DNA from: Symbiodinium sp. CCMP2592
Lineage: Eukaryota; Sar; Dinophyceae; Suessiales; Symbiodiniaceae
DNA length: 64,000 nt
Direction: 5' to 3'
Assembly: GCA_905221615.1 (NCBI GenBank)
Contig: CAJNDT010000955.1
Span: forward strand, 45,664-109,663
Shown one piece after another: positions 39,926 to 50,999 of this stretch. Position 1 is the stretch's first letter. Every line of letters begins with the position of its first letter. The notes beneath the pieces are model-generated. The model did no database searches, had not been told where the DNA came from, and saw only the letters and a program-made list of their open reading frames with translations. The position numbers were made by a program, and so were the translations under genes.

Positions 39926-41600
39926 AATGTGAGGGTTCTCTCTTGGAACGCTGGCCACTCGGGACAGCAGCAGTGGGGCGAGCTTAAGACATGGCTGGCC
40001 TCTGAGGCCATGCACTACTGTCTACTGTGACATCTTGCAGGAAACTCACTGGGGAGTTTAGGGTATCAGGTTGGTACTGTATCTCTTCGGCCTCGACCCC
40101 GTCGCAGCGCCAGCCGGCGCGCAAAGGCGGTTCAAAACGTAAATCGCGGCAGCAGCCTCAGGACGGCCCGTCAACCACGAGAGCAGATGGTGTCGTCTTT
40201 TCTCCGGAGTTCGCTGCTAAATGCATCCGTTGGAAGGAGCGGCAGCAAGGACGTGTCCTCGAGGCCCGAGCCACGCTTGACGGAGCACGCGTGGTCGTGG
40301 CCGCAGTATACCAGCATGCCTGGTCCTCAGCCAAGACGTTGCAGGCCAACAAAGAGGATCGGGCCCAGGTTCTCTGAGCACTGTCCAAGCTGGTGAAGCA
40401 GGTCCCCAAGCGTGATTCTCTTATCATAGCTGCTGATTTCAACACATTTCTGCGGGCACACCCTGTGTTGATAGGGCCGCGGATTGTACCTCCAGCTGAG
40501 GAGCGTCCTGATGAACCTGATCTGTCTAATCTTGTGGTAAGACTCCGTCTCGTAGCCTTGAACACTTGGCAGTGCTCGCACGTCCCTACATATGAACAAG
40601 GCTCTACTGCGATGCAGATAGATTTCTTACTATATTGAGACGAACGCAGGTGCCCAAGTCAAACGCTCAGGCCCGTGGACAGATTGTCCTTTAGGCAGCT
40701 GGAAGACCGGCGGACATCATCCGCTGTCTGCGGATATTTCACTCCTGCGGCATTGGCTGCTCCCGCCTCAGCGAGGGAGTTCCCAGCGATATGCTTTACA
40801 GGCTTCGGTCCGGGCATATGATGACAAGGCCAAGGACTTCCAACTCTGGGTTGCATCCCAGATCGACTTCTGTAGCGAGCCCTCGAAATGGAACGCTTTG
40901 AAGCGCTGAGCATTTCCTCCTAAACAACCAGAGCCACGCATAGTGCCGCTAGAGTCGGTCACCCGACGTATGTGGCCTCCAAATCCGGCGCCCCGAACAT
41001 GCCTAGCCCGACTCCCTCAACACCGCTGATGGAGTCTACTGACCCTGTGGCACCGCCTCCAGGGCCTCGTAATACCCCAAACCCTTCAGAGGCAGAGGTG
41101 GCGCAGGCGGGACACAAACAAGCCGTCAAACAGGCGAAGAAAGAAAGGATCGCAAATTTTCTAGCTGAGGTTGACGAGTGTCTAGCAGAGGGTGATCAAC
41201 ACATAGCATTCAAGACCTTACAGAAGCTTCAGCCCTGGAAGCCGGCACGAAGAGCCCAACTGAAGGATGCCGCAGGACATCTGGCCACTCTTTGCTCAAA
41301 GGCGGATCAGGTCCTCTCCTCTCACGCACCACTGCGGCCTATGCAGGGCCCGCTCCCATCTTTGGACGTCGCCAAACTCGACGCCCACATCCACTCCATC
41401 AAGCCAGGCAAGGTCTGGCGCCTGTGCAGCAAATCCGTTGCTACGGCTCTGTCTGGCCACATAGAAGGAAGGTGCGTTGAAGACGGCCTGGAATCCGGCT
41501 TGATTGATGCTGACCTTTGCCTCATTCCTAAACCACGCAAACCGGCTGACAAACCGGCGTGTGAAAAGCGGAGGATTCCACTCAACTCTCGGTCACAAAG
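39926..41600 (+). pseudogene. LINE (non-LTR retrotransposon) 5' half: endonuclease and linker
   Basis: Pieces of an AP-type endonuclease are read in several frames: NVRVLSWNAGHSG near 39926, ILQETHW near 40033, GEFRVSGWYCISSAS and CIRWKERQQGRVLEARATLDG at 40050-40290, then SLIIAADFNTFL, LNTW and MQIDFLL at 40393-40638. These match the conserved order of the LINE endonuclease (WNA, QETHW, ADFN, IDF). One stop at 40375-40377 lies between them in frame. The ORF 40972-41691 has the linker that precedes the RT (GLIDADLCLIPKPRKPADKPA near residues 178-198). The reverse transcriptase itself is missing. The element is dead. Confidence 0.75.
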
Positions 41601-42395
41601 CCCAAGGCAACCAATCGTAGATCAAAGCAGGGCAGCAGGCAAAGCAAGGATGATCAGAGATATTAAAACCGTAAGGTTGACGCTCAGGTAAGAGACAAGT
41701 CCTACACCTCCCTAGGTGCAAGCGGTCTTTTCCTGGACCTGACGTAAAGTCGGTCTTGAGCAGTCAAGCTGCGTAAGTGAGACAAAGTTGGCGTGAATCC
41801 TAACCAGGACACAGAAGCACATGTACGCATGTCCGTGACAAATCACACCCCCCTCGACGCGAGCTCACGCGTGAGGAGAGCGGAGTTTAGGAAAGTCACG
41901 TACACTGATTGTGCACCGAGCCACACCTCTTCCGGTCAGCTAAGCTTAAAGCAATAAAGAACCATTAGATGTGGGTCGGTCTCTGCATCCGGATCAAACC
42001 TATGTTTCACTTCTGTACATACGCAGCCTTTTGTGATCGTCAGGCGCATAGCGATTTGCTGTGTGATCGTTGGCAATCGGATGTTCCATCGGATCCATGC
42101 GGGGTAACACATTAGACTCAATGCGCTCAGAGTGTAGACTCGGCAGCATCGAGTGTCCGTGAACAGAGAGGGACACACGAGGAAAATACCATGGCTAGCC
42201 ATTGTAATTACCCCTGTGGGTCTTCTCAGCGCGGCGCAGGCAAGGAATGCTGAGGAAGTAGCGGAAATTGTGTCATAGCCGGGTTTCACCATCAGAATCC
42301 GCCTGACCCCGTGGATGTGTAGAAAATGGGTCAGAAAGATTCAGCCGGATTCAGCTTGCAGTGACACAAAGCATCGCCACGTAGGTCGACGGTCG
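41601..42395. other. No supported gene
   Basis: No ORF with recognisable content; the minus frame 41936-42292 has no motif. Confidence 0.4.
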
Positions 42396-43949
42396 TTACC
42401 TACGAGTGGTGGGGCTACGGGTGCGGTCCTTACTTCCTCGTCCGGAACCGCCCCTTCCTCGGTTTCCCTTATCACCCTTTCCTCGGCCTTTCTCCTGCTT
42501 TCCTTTTCCTTTCTCGGCTTTCCCTTTTCCTTTGCCTTTCGTCGGTTGCCTCATTTCATCAGCTTCATCGATGAGGCCTGCCACGTTGGATCCTGTTCGG
42601 GACTTGCCCTTGGCCGTTGTCTCTTTGGCCGGACCCATCGTACGAGATCGTGGCTCTGACGAAGCAGTATCGGAAGGAGGAGGCGGCGCGGCGTCTGTTG
42701 CATCAGCAACGCGCTGTTGTGTGCGTCCCCGCGCCTCTGCACTCGTAATCACTCGACCCGGTGCCGGTCGCACAATCGAAGGAGCCCATTTGTCATCGCG
42801 GGGCAACTTCGATGGTGGATTCGATGCAGTGCGATTGCTTGGCGCAGGGAACTTTGGGTTAATCCGCTCTTGTGTGGTAGTGGACGTACTCTCGGGCGAA
42901 GCACCTTGCCCCGTCCCCGCATTCGCGGCATGGGAAGCAGCCACTCCAGCCGCCTTCATATTGACATCATCATCGGGATTCGCATTCATCGCAATAATGA
43001 CGCTGGCGGCCTTCTTCCTGAGGATAGGAAGCGTGTTCGGTGAATGATACATGCGAATGACTTCCTCAATCGTCGGATTGTCCAGATCTGGTTCCTGGAG
43101 CCGAGTCCTCATTCGCAGTACCGAGGGCAACCTCATCTGATCGGAATATGGTGCCCTCCCTGACACCCTCAGTGTCTCTCCATCAGGGTGAGCAGCGCGG
43201 TATCCCGATAGCCGCTGTGATTTTCGAGTCGGTAGGTTCGACGGCGGCGGCATTTCGCGAGGCGGGGGCGGATTCGTCTCAGGAGCGATACCTCCGAGAT
43301 GCTCCCGTCCACGGCGCTTTGGCTTCGGATCGGGTCGGTTCACCCGTTCCAGCTCACTATCATCCTCATCCTCTTCTTCTGGAGGAACGGGAATGGTATG
43401 AGCTTCGGGAATCGATGTTTGCCTTTGCGCGGTGACCTGCACTCTGCGCTGAGGCGTTTCACCGCCTCGTTGTGCTTGGCGAGCTGCAACATCGAATAAC
43501 CCGTCAGGCTCTTCCAGTTCATCGGGCATAGCCTCGAAGACATCATCGTCCCTTTTCATCAGAATCGGGTCAGTGCTCTTAGCATCAGGGAGCTGACCCT
43601 TCACTCCTTCAATAAGAGTGAAGAATGTCTTCTCGGTTGCGCGATCCTCATCGAAACACTCCTTTATCTTGTGAGCGTGATCGCGAACAAATTCCTTGAA
43701 CTCCTTACGCGTTTCATCGGGCGTATCAGGATCGTCAAGGAGTGCGGTATTCCCCTCCTCGAGAATCGCGAATCGGGGATCAGTATGGTGCGGAATGAGC
43801 TTCCGTCCCAAGGGGTCCAACTCACGCCAATTGATAGCTTGAACGTCGGGGGTCATCGTCCCCTTTGCCTTTCCCTTTGGGCTTCTCAGTTGCCGCAGCG
43901 GCTCCCTCAATCTCCTCTTCTTCATCGTCGGAGATGTAGCCAGGCTCAC
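42396..43949 (-). CDS. Unrecognised 517-residue protein with Lys/Gly-rich tail
   Basis: The ORF is open for 1.55 kb. The N-terminal 170 residues are globular-looking (INWRELDPLGRKLIPHH, DETRKEFKEFVRDHAHKIKEC). The middle is Pro/Glu/Arg-rich and disordered. A helical patch lies near residues 295-335 (TIEEVIRMYHSPNTLPILRKKAASVIIAM). The last 70 residues are KGKGKGKAEKGKGK-type, like the RNA-binding region of copia element 1 Gag. It may be an ORF1 or Gag-like protein of an unknown mobile element, or a host protein. It lies just downstream of, and probably continued from, the 43946-44785 ORF: an acidic DDEEEEIEG segment lies between them in a third frame. Confidence 0.5.
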   Translation of the reverse strand: MSLATSPTMKKRRLREPLRQLRSPKGKAKGTMTPDVQAINWRELDPLGRKLIPHHTDPRFAILEEGNTALLDDPDTPDETRKEFKEFVRDHAHKIKECFDEDRATEKTFFTLIEGVKGQLPDAKSTDPILMKRDDDVFEAMPDELEEPDGLFDVAARQAQRGGETPQRRVQVTAQRQTSIPEAHTIPVPPEEEDEDDSELERVNRPDPKPKRRGREHLGGIAPETNPPPPREMPPPSNLPTRKSQRLSGYRAAHPDGETLRVSGRAPYSDQMRLPSVLRMRTRLQEPDLDNPTIEEVIRMYHSPNTLPILRKKAASVIIAMNANPDDDVNMKAAGVAASHAANAGTGQGASPESTSTTTQERINPKFPAPSNRTASNPPSKLPRDDKWAPSIVRPAPGRVITSAEARGRTQQRVADATDAAPPPPSDTASSEPRSRTMGPAKETTAKGKSRTGSNVAGLIDEADEMRQPTKGKGKGKAEKGKGKQEKGRGKGDKGNRGRGGSGRGSKDRTRSPTTRR

Positions 43950-44785
43950 CTTTTATCGGGATGCCGGATGCCGTAGCATGTTGTCAGTGTAACCTTGGCC
44001 AGGAGCGCGGAAAGGCTCTCACTATCGACACGCATGTATCGCTGATACTCTTGCGTGTCCGTGATAGTGGCACGGAACTCATCCAACGTATCAAATTCGG
44101 TGGAGAGTCGAATTCGCCGTCTCATCTCCAGATTGGCGTTCTGCAGAGGCAGGTGCGCAAGTCGGATTTTCTCGGCCATATCTGGATCGACGGTGTACTC
44201 GATTGTTTCCCCTGTGTAAAAGGGGGAGAGATATCCACGTGACAAGCAAACTCGGTAAGCGCGTTGGCAGTGGATCGACCATCGTGCATGTAGCACAGTG
44301 GCTTTTCGCGGCACGTGGCGAATACAGCCCCGAAATGCTTGACAATCGTGGTTGCACAATCGATCGACTGCGAATTGAAGAAATCTTCCACACCACATCG
44401 AGCCTCCTTGCCATGTGATCCCGGCAACAAGCCTTTCGATAGAGATGTCCAAGCGAATGGCGCCTTGAATCGTTCCGCGCACGTTCCTCTTGAACAGTTC
44501 CACTTCAGTCGGCGATGTGTCAACTGCGGTGCACTTGATCGGCGGCACCCCGAAGAATGCGGTCTGCCTATGGTCCTCGGCGAGAGACCTAGACACCGGG
44601 AAGTTCCTCAGCTGTTTTAGCGCAGGATATTCGTGAAGCTGGAACTCGGTCAGCGTGTTTCGTTCGATAAGCTCGTTAAGCCACTCAGCATGACTTCCGT
44701 AGTATTCAACCTGGAAGGGATTCACAGGATCGGCATAGAACATCCCGTCAGGATAAAGGCTTTTTCGTACTATTCGGGGGGTCAA
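43946..44785 (-). pseudogene. Unrecognised ORF with two compensating frame changes
   Basis: The ends of this 279-codon frame read well (FYADPVNPFQVEYYGSHAEW; PDMAEKIRLAHLPLQNANLEM). Between about 44400 and 44215 a different minus frame is clearly the better protein (VEDFFNSQSIDCATTIVKHF, CYMHDGRSTANALTEF). A +1 and a -1 change would restore one protein. No family is recognised. Together with 42396-43949 it could form one gene of about 800 codons. Confidence 0.45.
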
Positions 44786-44985
44786 AGATCAACCAGGGGA
44801 TCCTGTTTCAGCAGAGCTTGAAAGGGGCATCGCCGCGCCGCCCACCAAAGATCAACCAGGGGATCGCTTGAATAATAAAGGAGCATCGCCGCGCCGCCCA
44901 CCAAAGATCAACCAGGGTATCGCTTGAATAATAAAGGAGCATCGCCGCGCCGCCCCCAAAAGATCAACCAGGGGAGCGCCGATTG
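44784..44985. repeat. Tandem repeat of 56-63 bp
   Basis: AAAGATCAACCAGG recurs at 44784, 44847, 44903 and 44959, each followed by a GCATCGCCGCGCCGCC block. It lies just upstream (in minus orientation) of the 43946-44785 ORF and touches its start. Confidence 0.85.
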
Positions 44986-45700
44986 CAAAAAAATGTCAAA
45001 GTAGTAGCGGCAATCGTCGTCGCATTGAGCCAAAGTTTGAGCCAATTCTTATTTTAAACACTTTCCGGGCTTAAGGCCTTTAAGGGCAGATTCTTCCCGA
45101 CATTGGGCCAAACTCGACAGTCAGTCTTAGGCCTAACTTCGAGGGTCTATATTATAAGGGTTATTAGGGCGTTTATGTTGAAGCTGATCGCAAAAATTAA
45201 AGTCTGGTCTATGAAATTTATTAAATTTTTTAAAAAGCTTAGCCTCGTACTGTTACGACAGTCTACTAATTTTTAATGAGTTTGACTAATTATTATTATT
45301 ATAGATTATAAATTATTATTATTATTATATTACATGGTCTTAGTATCAAGGAGTAAATAATATCAAATACCTCGCCACCGAATAAATTAAACTGTAACGG
45401 AAAAATTATCATGCAGTATCGGAGCAGAGAGCGCGCTGCGGATACTATATCTATCGGAGGTGAGATCAAAGGAGCCCACCACCCATAATGTCCGGCCCAA
45501 GGCTCGAACCCCCCTCCCTGGTCCCAGGTCTCTCTCACTTCTGTCTGGCAAGTAGTCAGCAGTCGTATGATGGCATATGACATGACGAATGAATCGAATC
45601 CATTTTAAGTGTAGCGGCACCGACTTTTCCAGTCAATGTGTTCTCTGGGTCTCATGCTTGCACTAAGAGCGAAGCGGCAGACTCTGAAAGCGCCAACTCC
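44986..45700. other. AT-rich spacer without supported gene
   Basis: 45180-45400 is AT-rich with TTATTA runs. No ORF or RNA gene is supported; a tRNA-like GGCTCGAACC near 45512 was examined and rejected. Confidence 0.5.
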
Positions 45701-45709
45701 TGGGATTTT

Positions 45710-45745
45710 GGCCGAGACTAGAGCGAGGCTCCGAACCTCTCGGCC
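45710..45745 (+). repeat. Foldback motif copy (family F)
   Basis: GGCCGAGA ... TCTCGGCC perfect 8-bp stem enclosing GAGCGAGGCTCC. First copy from the left; just downstream of the stop of the minus gene. Confidence 0.9.
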
Positions 45746-45825
45746 ATTTTTCCCTTAAACCTGCTACGAATAGCAGCATCGCCTGCCGTGGCTCAGTCAG
45801 TGCATCATCTGGAGTGCCGGGCCCG

Positions 45826-46384
45826 TCAGTCCGCCACCAACGCATCCTCCTGGAAAGCCTCGCCGTCCTCAGACTCGTTGTTCTCATTGTCATCATCATC
45901 AGCATCGTCCTGGTGGGGGCAATACAGGATGATTCATGTCACAGCTAACAACAAAGTAAAGGTGTGGTGTTACTGGTAATAATCGTAGGCCGTCAGCTCC
46001 TTGTCGGGCAATGCGGCGGTTGGCTCGGCAGTGGAGTTCTTCTTGTTTTTCATCTCCTTGAGCTTGGCATTGGTCATCTCTGCCTCAGGTTCGTCATGGC
46101 ATTCAGTGGACGGTGAATGTCAATACCTTAGAGTTGCAAGCAGTACTGTAGGCCTGCGAAAAGCATAATAATTTAATGTGCATTCTGACAGCAGTATATA
46201 ATAGGCGTTTTTCTGCCAAAATCACCTAAGGCGCTTCTGTTCCGGCAGTTGCTGTGAACTTCAGACCCACGCTGGGCAAAAACATTAAGAATGGCATGCA
46301 AACTTAAGGCCGTGCACCACCAGCGTCTTGATGTCCTGTTTGTTGGTGTTGAAGTTCTCGCACTCCTTCATAGCAGCCTCCTGG

Positions 46385-46426
<42 letters not shown>

Positions 46427-49400
46427 GAGATTGACTATTATTACAGCTAATACTGCAAAAAGGCCGCGCTTAACAAACGTCAGGCTGACCTCAGGATGAC
46501 AATCTGGACAAGATTAAATATAAAATCAGACCAAATAATAACCACCGCGGGGCTACGATCTCGTGCTGGACTTCTGGTCCAAGCTGCGGGATCAGCTTCA
46601 CCTATGGATTCGACTTTTTCTTGTTATGCTTCAAATTTAATCAAGGTGACGCCTCAGACTGAGTTGCAGGCCGTGACCCACTCGTGGTCATCCACCTTGA
46701 TGCCGACCTTTTGCTCCTTTAGGTACGTGTACCTCTTGACCTTGCGTGGTCCACTTTTTCCTTTCTCGCAGGATGCCGAGGGCCGCCTCATGATTGCCTT
46801 ACATTTGGCTTTAACTTTCGCCTGTGCTTTGCCCTTGGCCTTGGCCTTGGCCTTGGCCTTGGCCTTGGCTTTGGATTTGCTTTTTGCTTGGGCCTTTGCC
46901 TTCTTCTTCTTCTTCTTCTTCTTCGGCTGCTCCGCGATGACGTCCGATTCCGGCTTCTCGTCAGGGGACCCCAAGTCCTCAGACTCGTTTCCGTCTTCAT
47001 CTTGATCCTCGTCCTCACCCGCTGCCGTCAAGGCCGTTGACTCTGTGGCGTCTGGCTCTGATGTCCGCATGGACTTCTTCTTTTTTTTCTTCGCGTCTTT
47101 GGATGCTGATTTTTTCTTCTTCATCGCCTTCTTGGAGGTGGTGTTCTTGGGCGTTGCCTTGGACTTCTTCTCGGGCTTGGACGCCGGCTCTTCAAGCTCT
47201 GACGCGCCTTCATCGTCAGCAGCCTTGCCATCGGAGTCTGACAGAGCATCGACATCTGCCAAAGGCATGACAGTGACAATGATATCACCCCGTTCGGGGT
47301 AGTAGTAGTATTCACTGGACTGACTGGTAACCGTAACCGTCCACCTGGACTGTGGTCTGATGGCGGCAAACAGTCACGCATGACAACATGATCGCAAAGA
47401 CAAGAGCGAGGCTCCGATCCTCTCAGACGACCTGTCATGCGGAATCAGAACATGACTGGGCAAAGACAAGAGCGAGGCTCTGATCCTCTCGGCCGACTGT
47501 CCAGTCTGTTCAGTCTCACGCACGAAAGTGTTTAAAGCAGCGGACGTGAAAGCGCCAACTCCTTGGATTTGGGCCGAGACAAGGAGCGAGGCTCCGAACC
47601 TCTCGACCTGCTTTCCTTGGATCGGGCTCTCACTCGCTGCTGCTCCCAACTCCTTGGATTTGGGCCGAGACAAGAGCGAGGCTCCGAAGCTCTCGGCCTA
47701 CTTTCCTTAAATCAAGCTTACGCTGGCTGCCAGCAGCATCGCCAACTCCTTGGATTTGGGCCGAGACAAGAGCGAGGCTCCGAAGCTCTCGGCCTACTTT
47801 CCTTAAAATCGGGCTTACACTCGCTGCTGGCAGCATCGCCTGCTGTGGCCCAGCGCATCGTACAGATAATCAGGTGTCAATCCAAATTGATGGCGGACCG
47901 AGCTTCCGGAGGCCAATTCAATGTAAACTTCTTCCGGGAGACAGGTCATGATCATGGTTACCGGTTTTAATTCAATTCTACTTGCTCACAAGAAGCTTCG
48001 GCCGCCGAAGCTGGAGACAAATTGTCTCCAAGTCCAATCTGCCCGGCTCTACACAAGCTTTGCGCATGTCAGCGGCGCCAGCTTCAACTCGCCAAGAAGC
48101 CAAAGCTTTGGTTTCACGGCCACGATTTGGCATGGAACGCCCTGGTCCAGCCGTACCTGTCACTTCAGTCACTATCACATAATAATAAGAATAATATCTC
48201 ACATTAACTGACTTATTATGAGTCAGAGATGAAACATCAACTTCAACTTGAACCCGCGTCGTGCCTCCCACAACAAGGCACAGTTGGGGCCGCTCAAAGG
48301 GTACTTGGTGAAGCGACCACGCATAGCAGCCCCAAGTTGAGAGGACCTGGCATCGGCACCCTCCTCCAGAGCCTTGGGCTCAAAGCAATTCAACTTGGCA
48401 TTCGGCTCCAATGTGTAGCGAAACATCCTCAGCGAGACACCATCGTCCTGCCATAACTCGGGCCATTCAACACGTCTCCAACAGTGAATTCTAGCACTCA
48501 TTGAGACTCAAGTCTTGCCTCGAGCATCTGTTGGAGCTTGTGGTCCACAAGGTTCACTTCCGTGATTCCATGCGTTTGGGTTGCGTGGCACACGAGGTCT
48601 GCCACAGACATGGCTACCTTACCACGGACGGGGTCGAGGAACACGACCAAGGACCAATCATTCTCCAACATAAACGGCAAGTGCTTGTCCTTGTTGTTCC
48701 GTGCCATGCCTCCGATTTATTCATTAAACATGAAACTTTACTAACTATTATAGTCTGTTGCATGGCAGGAATATGTTCAAGCGGGCCTGTCACGGTCACA
48801 CAAAGACAGTGAAACTCACTCACTGGGAGACTCCATGCCGCGCCTTGCGCTCTCTCCACGAAGCTTCCAAGGTTGAAACCGCACAACTCCCCGGCTTCCA
48901 TCGTCACAGTCTCGCTTTCGCTCGTGTTGCCAAGGTAAATTCCTGGCTCGGTGCCAGTCTCGATAAAGACATCAATCTTGTCGCAAGATGATGCGGGAGC
49001 CTGGACGAAGGACCTCAATGCAGTGTCGAAGGCTGCAGACTTCCCGCCACTGTGCTCTAACCGAAAAATCAAACGTAGCTTCTTGTTTGTGTAGGCGCTG
49101 TAACTTTTCCTCGAGCTCGCCAACTGACATCATGTCCAATACCAGGGTTCGGAGAAGATCCGGGGGGGTAGCTCCGGGGCTGAACTCTGGGCGGCAAAGC
49201 GTTCTGGCAACATTCCTGTTGCCCGTCCTCCCTTCAGCTTGCCCTGCCCCTGCTCCAGAGACGGCTGCGGGAGTACTGCTTCCCAGAGGAGTCGACTGCA
49301 GATTCAGGGCATTCACCTTCTTCTGCAAAGACTCGGATTTGCTGGTGCCCAGTGCTGACTTCACCGATTCCGGCAACCTTCACTGCCATGAGGAAGCGAC

Positions 49401-49836
49401 GAGCTCTATTATTCTCAAACCAAGGACAGACGACTCAATCAATTATCATGAGGCAAGTGTCGTCACCTTGAAGTCTGTGTCCAGCGACAAGACTTCCAAG
49501 CTTGGCACGACAAGGCGTTCGGTGTCAGACTGTGGACGAACTTTAGGGCCAGCTTGACTTGAAGTATCCCACCAGTCCTGCGACGAGGTCAGGGATTGAG
49601 TCATCATCTGTCGGTCAAACTCATTCACGGAAGAGTAAGACCGAGGACCACACATTCATGAAGACACCAGCAATGTGCTGCTGCAAAGCTGTTGCATCCA
49701 AGTCATCTGGATGAGGGTAGCTGACGAAGTGCCAGTTGTAGCAACTTGTCGGATTGTCGAACTTCTCAATCTGCATTTCGGCAATTGCACGTCCCCATTC
49801 ATTGAACCTGGAGCAAATGCATCCACAATGTGTCAA
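45826..49836 (-). CDS. Unknown intron-rich protein gene, C-terminal exons
   Basis: Coherent minus exons, in gene order: about 49830-49650 (RFNEWGRAIAEMQIEKFDNP), 49640-49440 (DWWDTSSQAGPKVRPQSD), 49376-49130 (LDMMSVGELEEKLQRLHKQE), 49120-48830 (KLRLIFRLEHSGGKSAAFD), 48700-48500 (NDWSLVVFLDPVRGKVAM), 48495-48230 (ALEEGADARSSQLGAAMRGRF), 47268-46654 (Lys/Ala-rich, ending VDDHEWVTACN), 46385-46320, 46085-45975 and a last exon 45909-45826 that ends in an acidic tail and stop (EDGEAFQEDALVAD). Nuclear localisation is likely from the 46654-47268 segment, which alternates acidic and poly-Lys blocks. No catalytic domain is recognised. The exons may form one gene with those at 50-56 kb. Introns are 40-500 bp; the last has CAG at both ends, so its exact border is uncertain. 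Confidence 0.55.
46387..46426. repeat. Short ACT array
   Basis: About 13 ACT units, next to a small exon. Confidence 0.9.
46654..47268 (-). CDS. Lys-rich exon of the unknown intron-rich gene
   Basis: 204 codons of alternating acidic (DEDQDEDGNESED) and basic blocks (eight-residue Lys run; KAKAKAKAK repeats), ending in RYTYLKEQKVGIKVDDHEW. Low complexity of this kind is typical of disordered nuclear protein regions. The minus reading is preferred because the C-terminal 30 residues look globular. Confidence 0.55.
   Translation of the reverse strand: MPLADVDALSDSDGKAADDEGASELEEPASKPEKKSKATPKNTTSKKAMKKKKSASKDAKKKKKKSMRTSEPDATESTALTAAGEDEDQDEDGNESEDLGSPDEKPESDVIAEQPKKKKKKKKAKAQAKSKSKAKAKAKAKAKAKGKAQAKVKAKCKAIMRRPSASCEKGKSGPRKVKRYTYLKEQKVGIKVDDHEWVTACNSV
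47396..47794 (+). repeat. Cluster of five foldback motifs (family F)
   Basis: Two decayed copies (about 47396 and 47463) and three good ones (47572-47608, 47663-47698, 47759-47794). The latter are preceded by CCAACTCCTTGGATTTG and spaced about 90 bp. They lie between two exons of the minus gene. Confidence 0.85.
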
Positions 49837-50099
49837 AATTCAAATTGACTGACTGACCCATTGAATAATTCTTCAGTGAGTCACACTTAGTCCAGAAAAA
49901 GACTCAGAACAGAAACACCACCACACCAACCACCCCATCACAATCATAACCCAATAAGTAACATGAATCATAATAGTAATATTATAGTAGATGAAAGCTC
50001 ACTCACTGAATGATTTTAGGTCCAGAATCTGGTTGGGAACCAAGTCGGCCACAATGACTGGCTTCCCTGACGGCACGGACATGTTCTCCAGCAGTCCCA

Positions 50100-50620
50100 T
50101 CAAAGTCTCCCTCGTTCCCCGAACTCCTCTTTGTTGGACCTTAAACTTACACGATCAGGCTTGGTGAAAACTTTAAATGGCTTGGCGACGCTGACTGTCA
50201 TACATAGTTTTCTCTCCAGTGCCAGGCACTCTTTGGAGTGGCGTAGTCCTGTTGTCCTCGTCCCCCCAGAGGTCACAAACACGTGCCCGGGAAACCGGGC
50301 CGAGAGCTCCGAGCATGGCTTTGCTTCTCTGGAATGCGAAGCTCCGGTGAATGGTGCTCACACTGAGGATGCCTTGGCACGCAGTGCACAAAGTTCAAAA
50401 ACATAAGACCCGCACGCAAGGAGCAAATTTCAAGCTGTCTCGGGCAATGGCAGGTCTGGGATCGTCTGCGACGGTCATTCCCGTGCCCTGAGTCTCTGAA
50501 ACCCAAGCTCCCTTCATAGACATCCATTGTCCTTGGCACAGATGACAATGGGCGCTTAGCTTGACACTTGTTACAGAAACATAACAAATGACGGGATGGT
50601 TGCTGTACAGTGTACAACAT
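50100..50620 (-). CDS. Exons of an unknown minus-strand gene
   Basis: Two overlapping minus frames here give coherent protein, with CHLCQGQW and DDPRPAIARDSLKFAP at about 50560-50420 and a second exon near 50300-50200 (VCDLWGDEDNRTTPLQRV). Frame choice is uncertain. Probably part of the same gene as the flanking exons. Confidence 0.35.
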
Positions 50621-50640
50621 TCGCAGAATCAGAGTAATTA

Positions 50641-50683
50641 TAGTAGTGGTAGTAGCAGTAGAAGCAGTAGAAGCAGTAGAAGC

Positions 50684-50756
<73 letters not shown>
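50641..50756. repeat. AGT array with AGCAGTAGA units
   Basis: AGT repeat beginning with three AGCAGTAGA 9-mers. Confidence 0.95.
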
Positions 50757-50921
50757 ACCAGTAATACCGCTGATAGTCAGTGGTCGCGGTGGCCGCAATA
50801 CTCACTCGCAGTCCTAGTCTCCGATCCCCTCAGCCTACTTTCCATATCTGATCTGTGGTTTTTTCCTGGCTAGCAAACAGTGAGGCGGCAGGCTGTGACA
50901 TGCGCAAAATCCTCGGATTGA

Positions 50922-50958
50922 GGCCAAGACTAAGAGCGAGGCTCCGAACCTCTCGGCC
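50922..50958 (+). repeat. Foldback motif copy (family F)
   Basis: GGCCAAGA ... TCTCGGCC, one stem mismatch. Followed by the TACTATCCGGACTTCAATACT tail shared with copies at 58.7-60.6 kb. Confidence 0.85.
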
Positions 50959-50999
50959 TACTATCCGGACTTCAATACTTAACGCCGACTAACTAACAG

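Noticed and set aside
45480..45540. Possible tRNA (GGCTCGAACC resembles a T-arm)
   Set aside because: No acceptor, D or anticodon arm can be paired around it on either strand.
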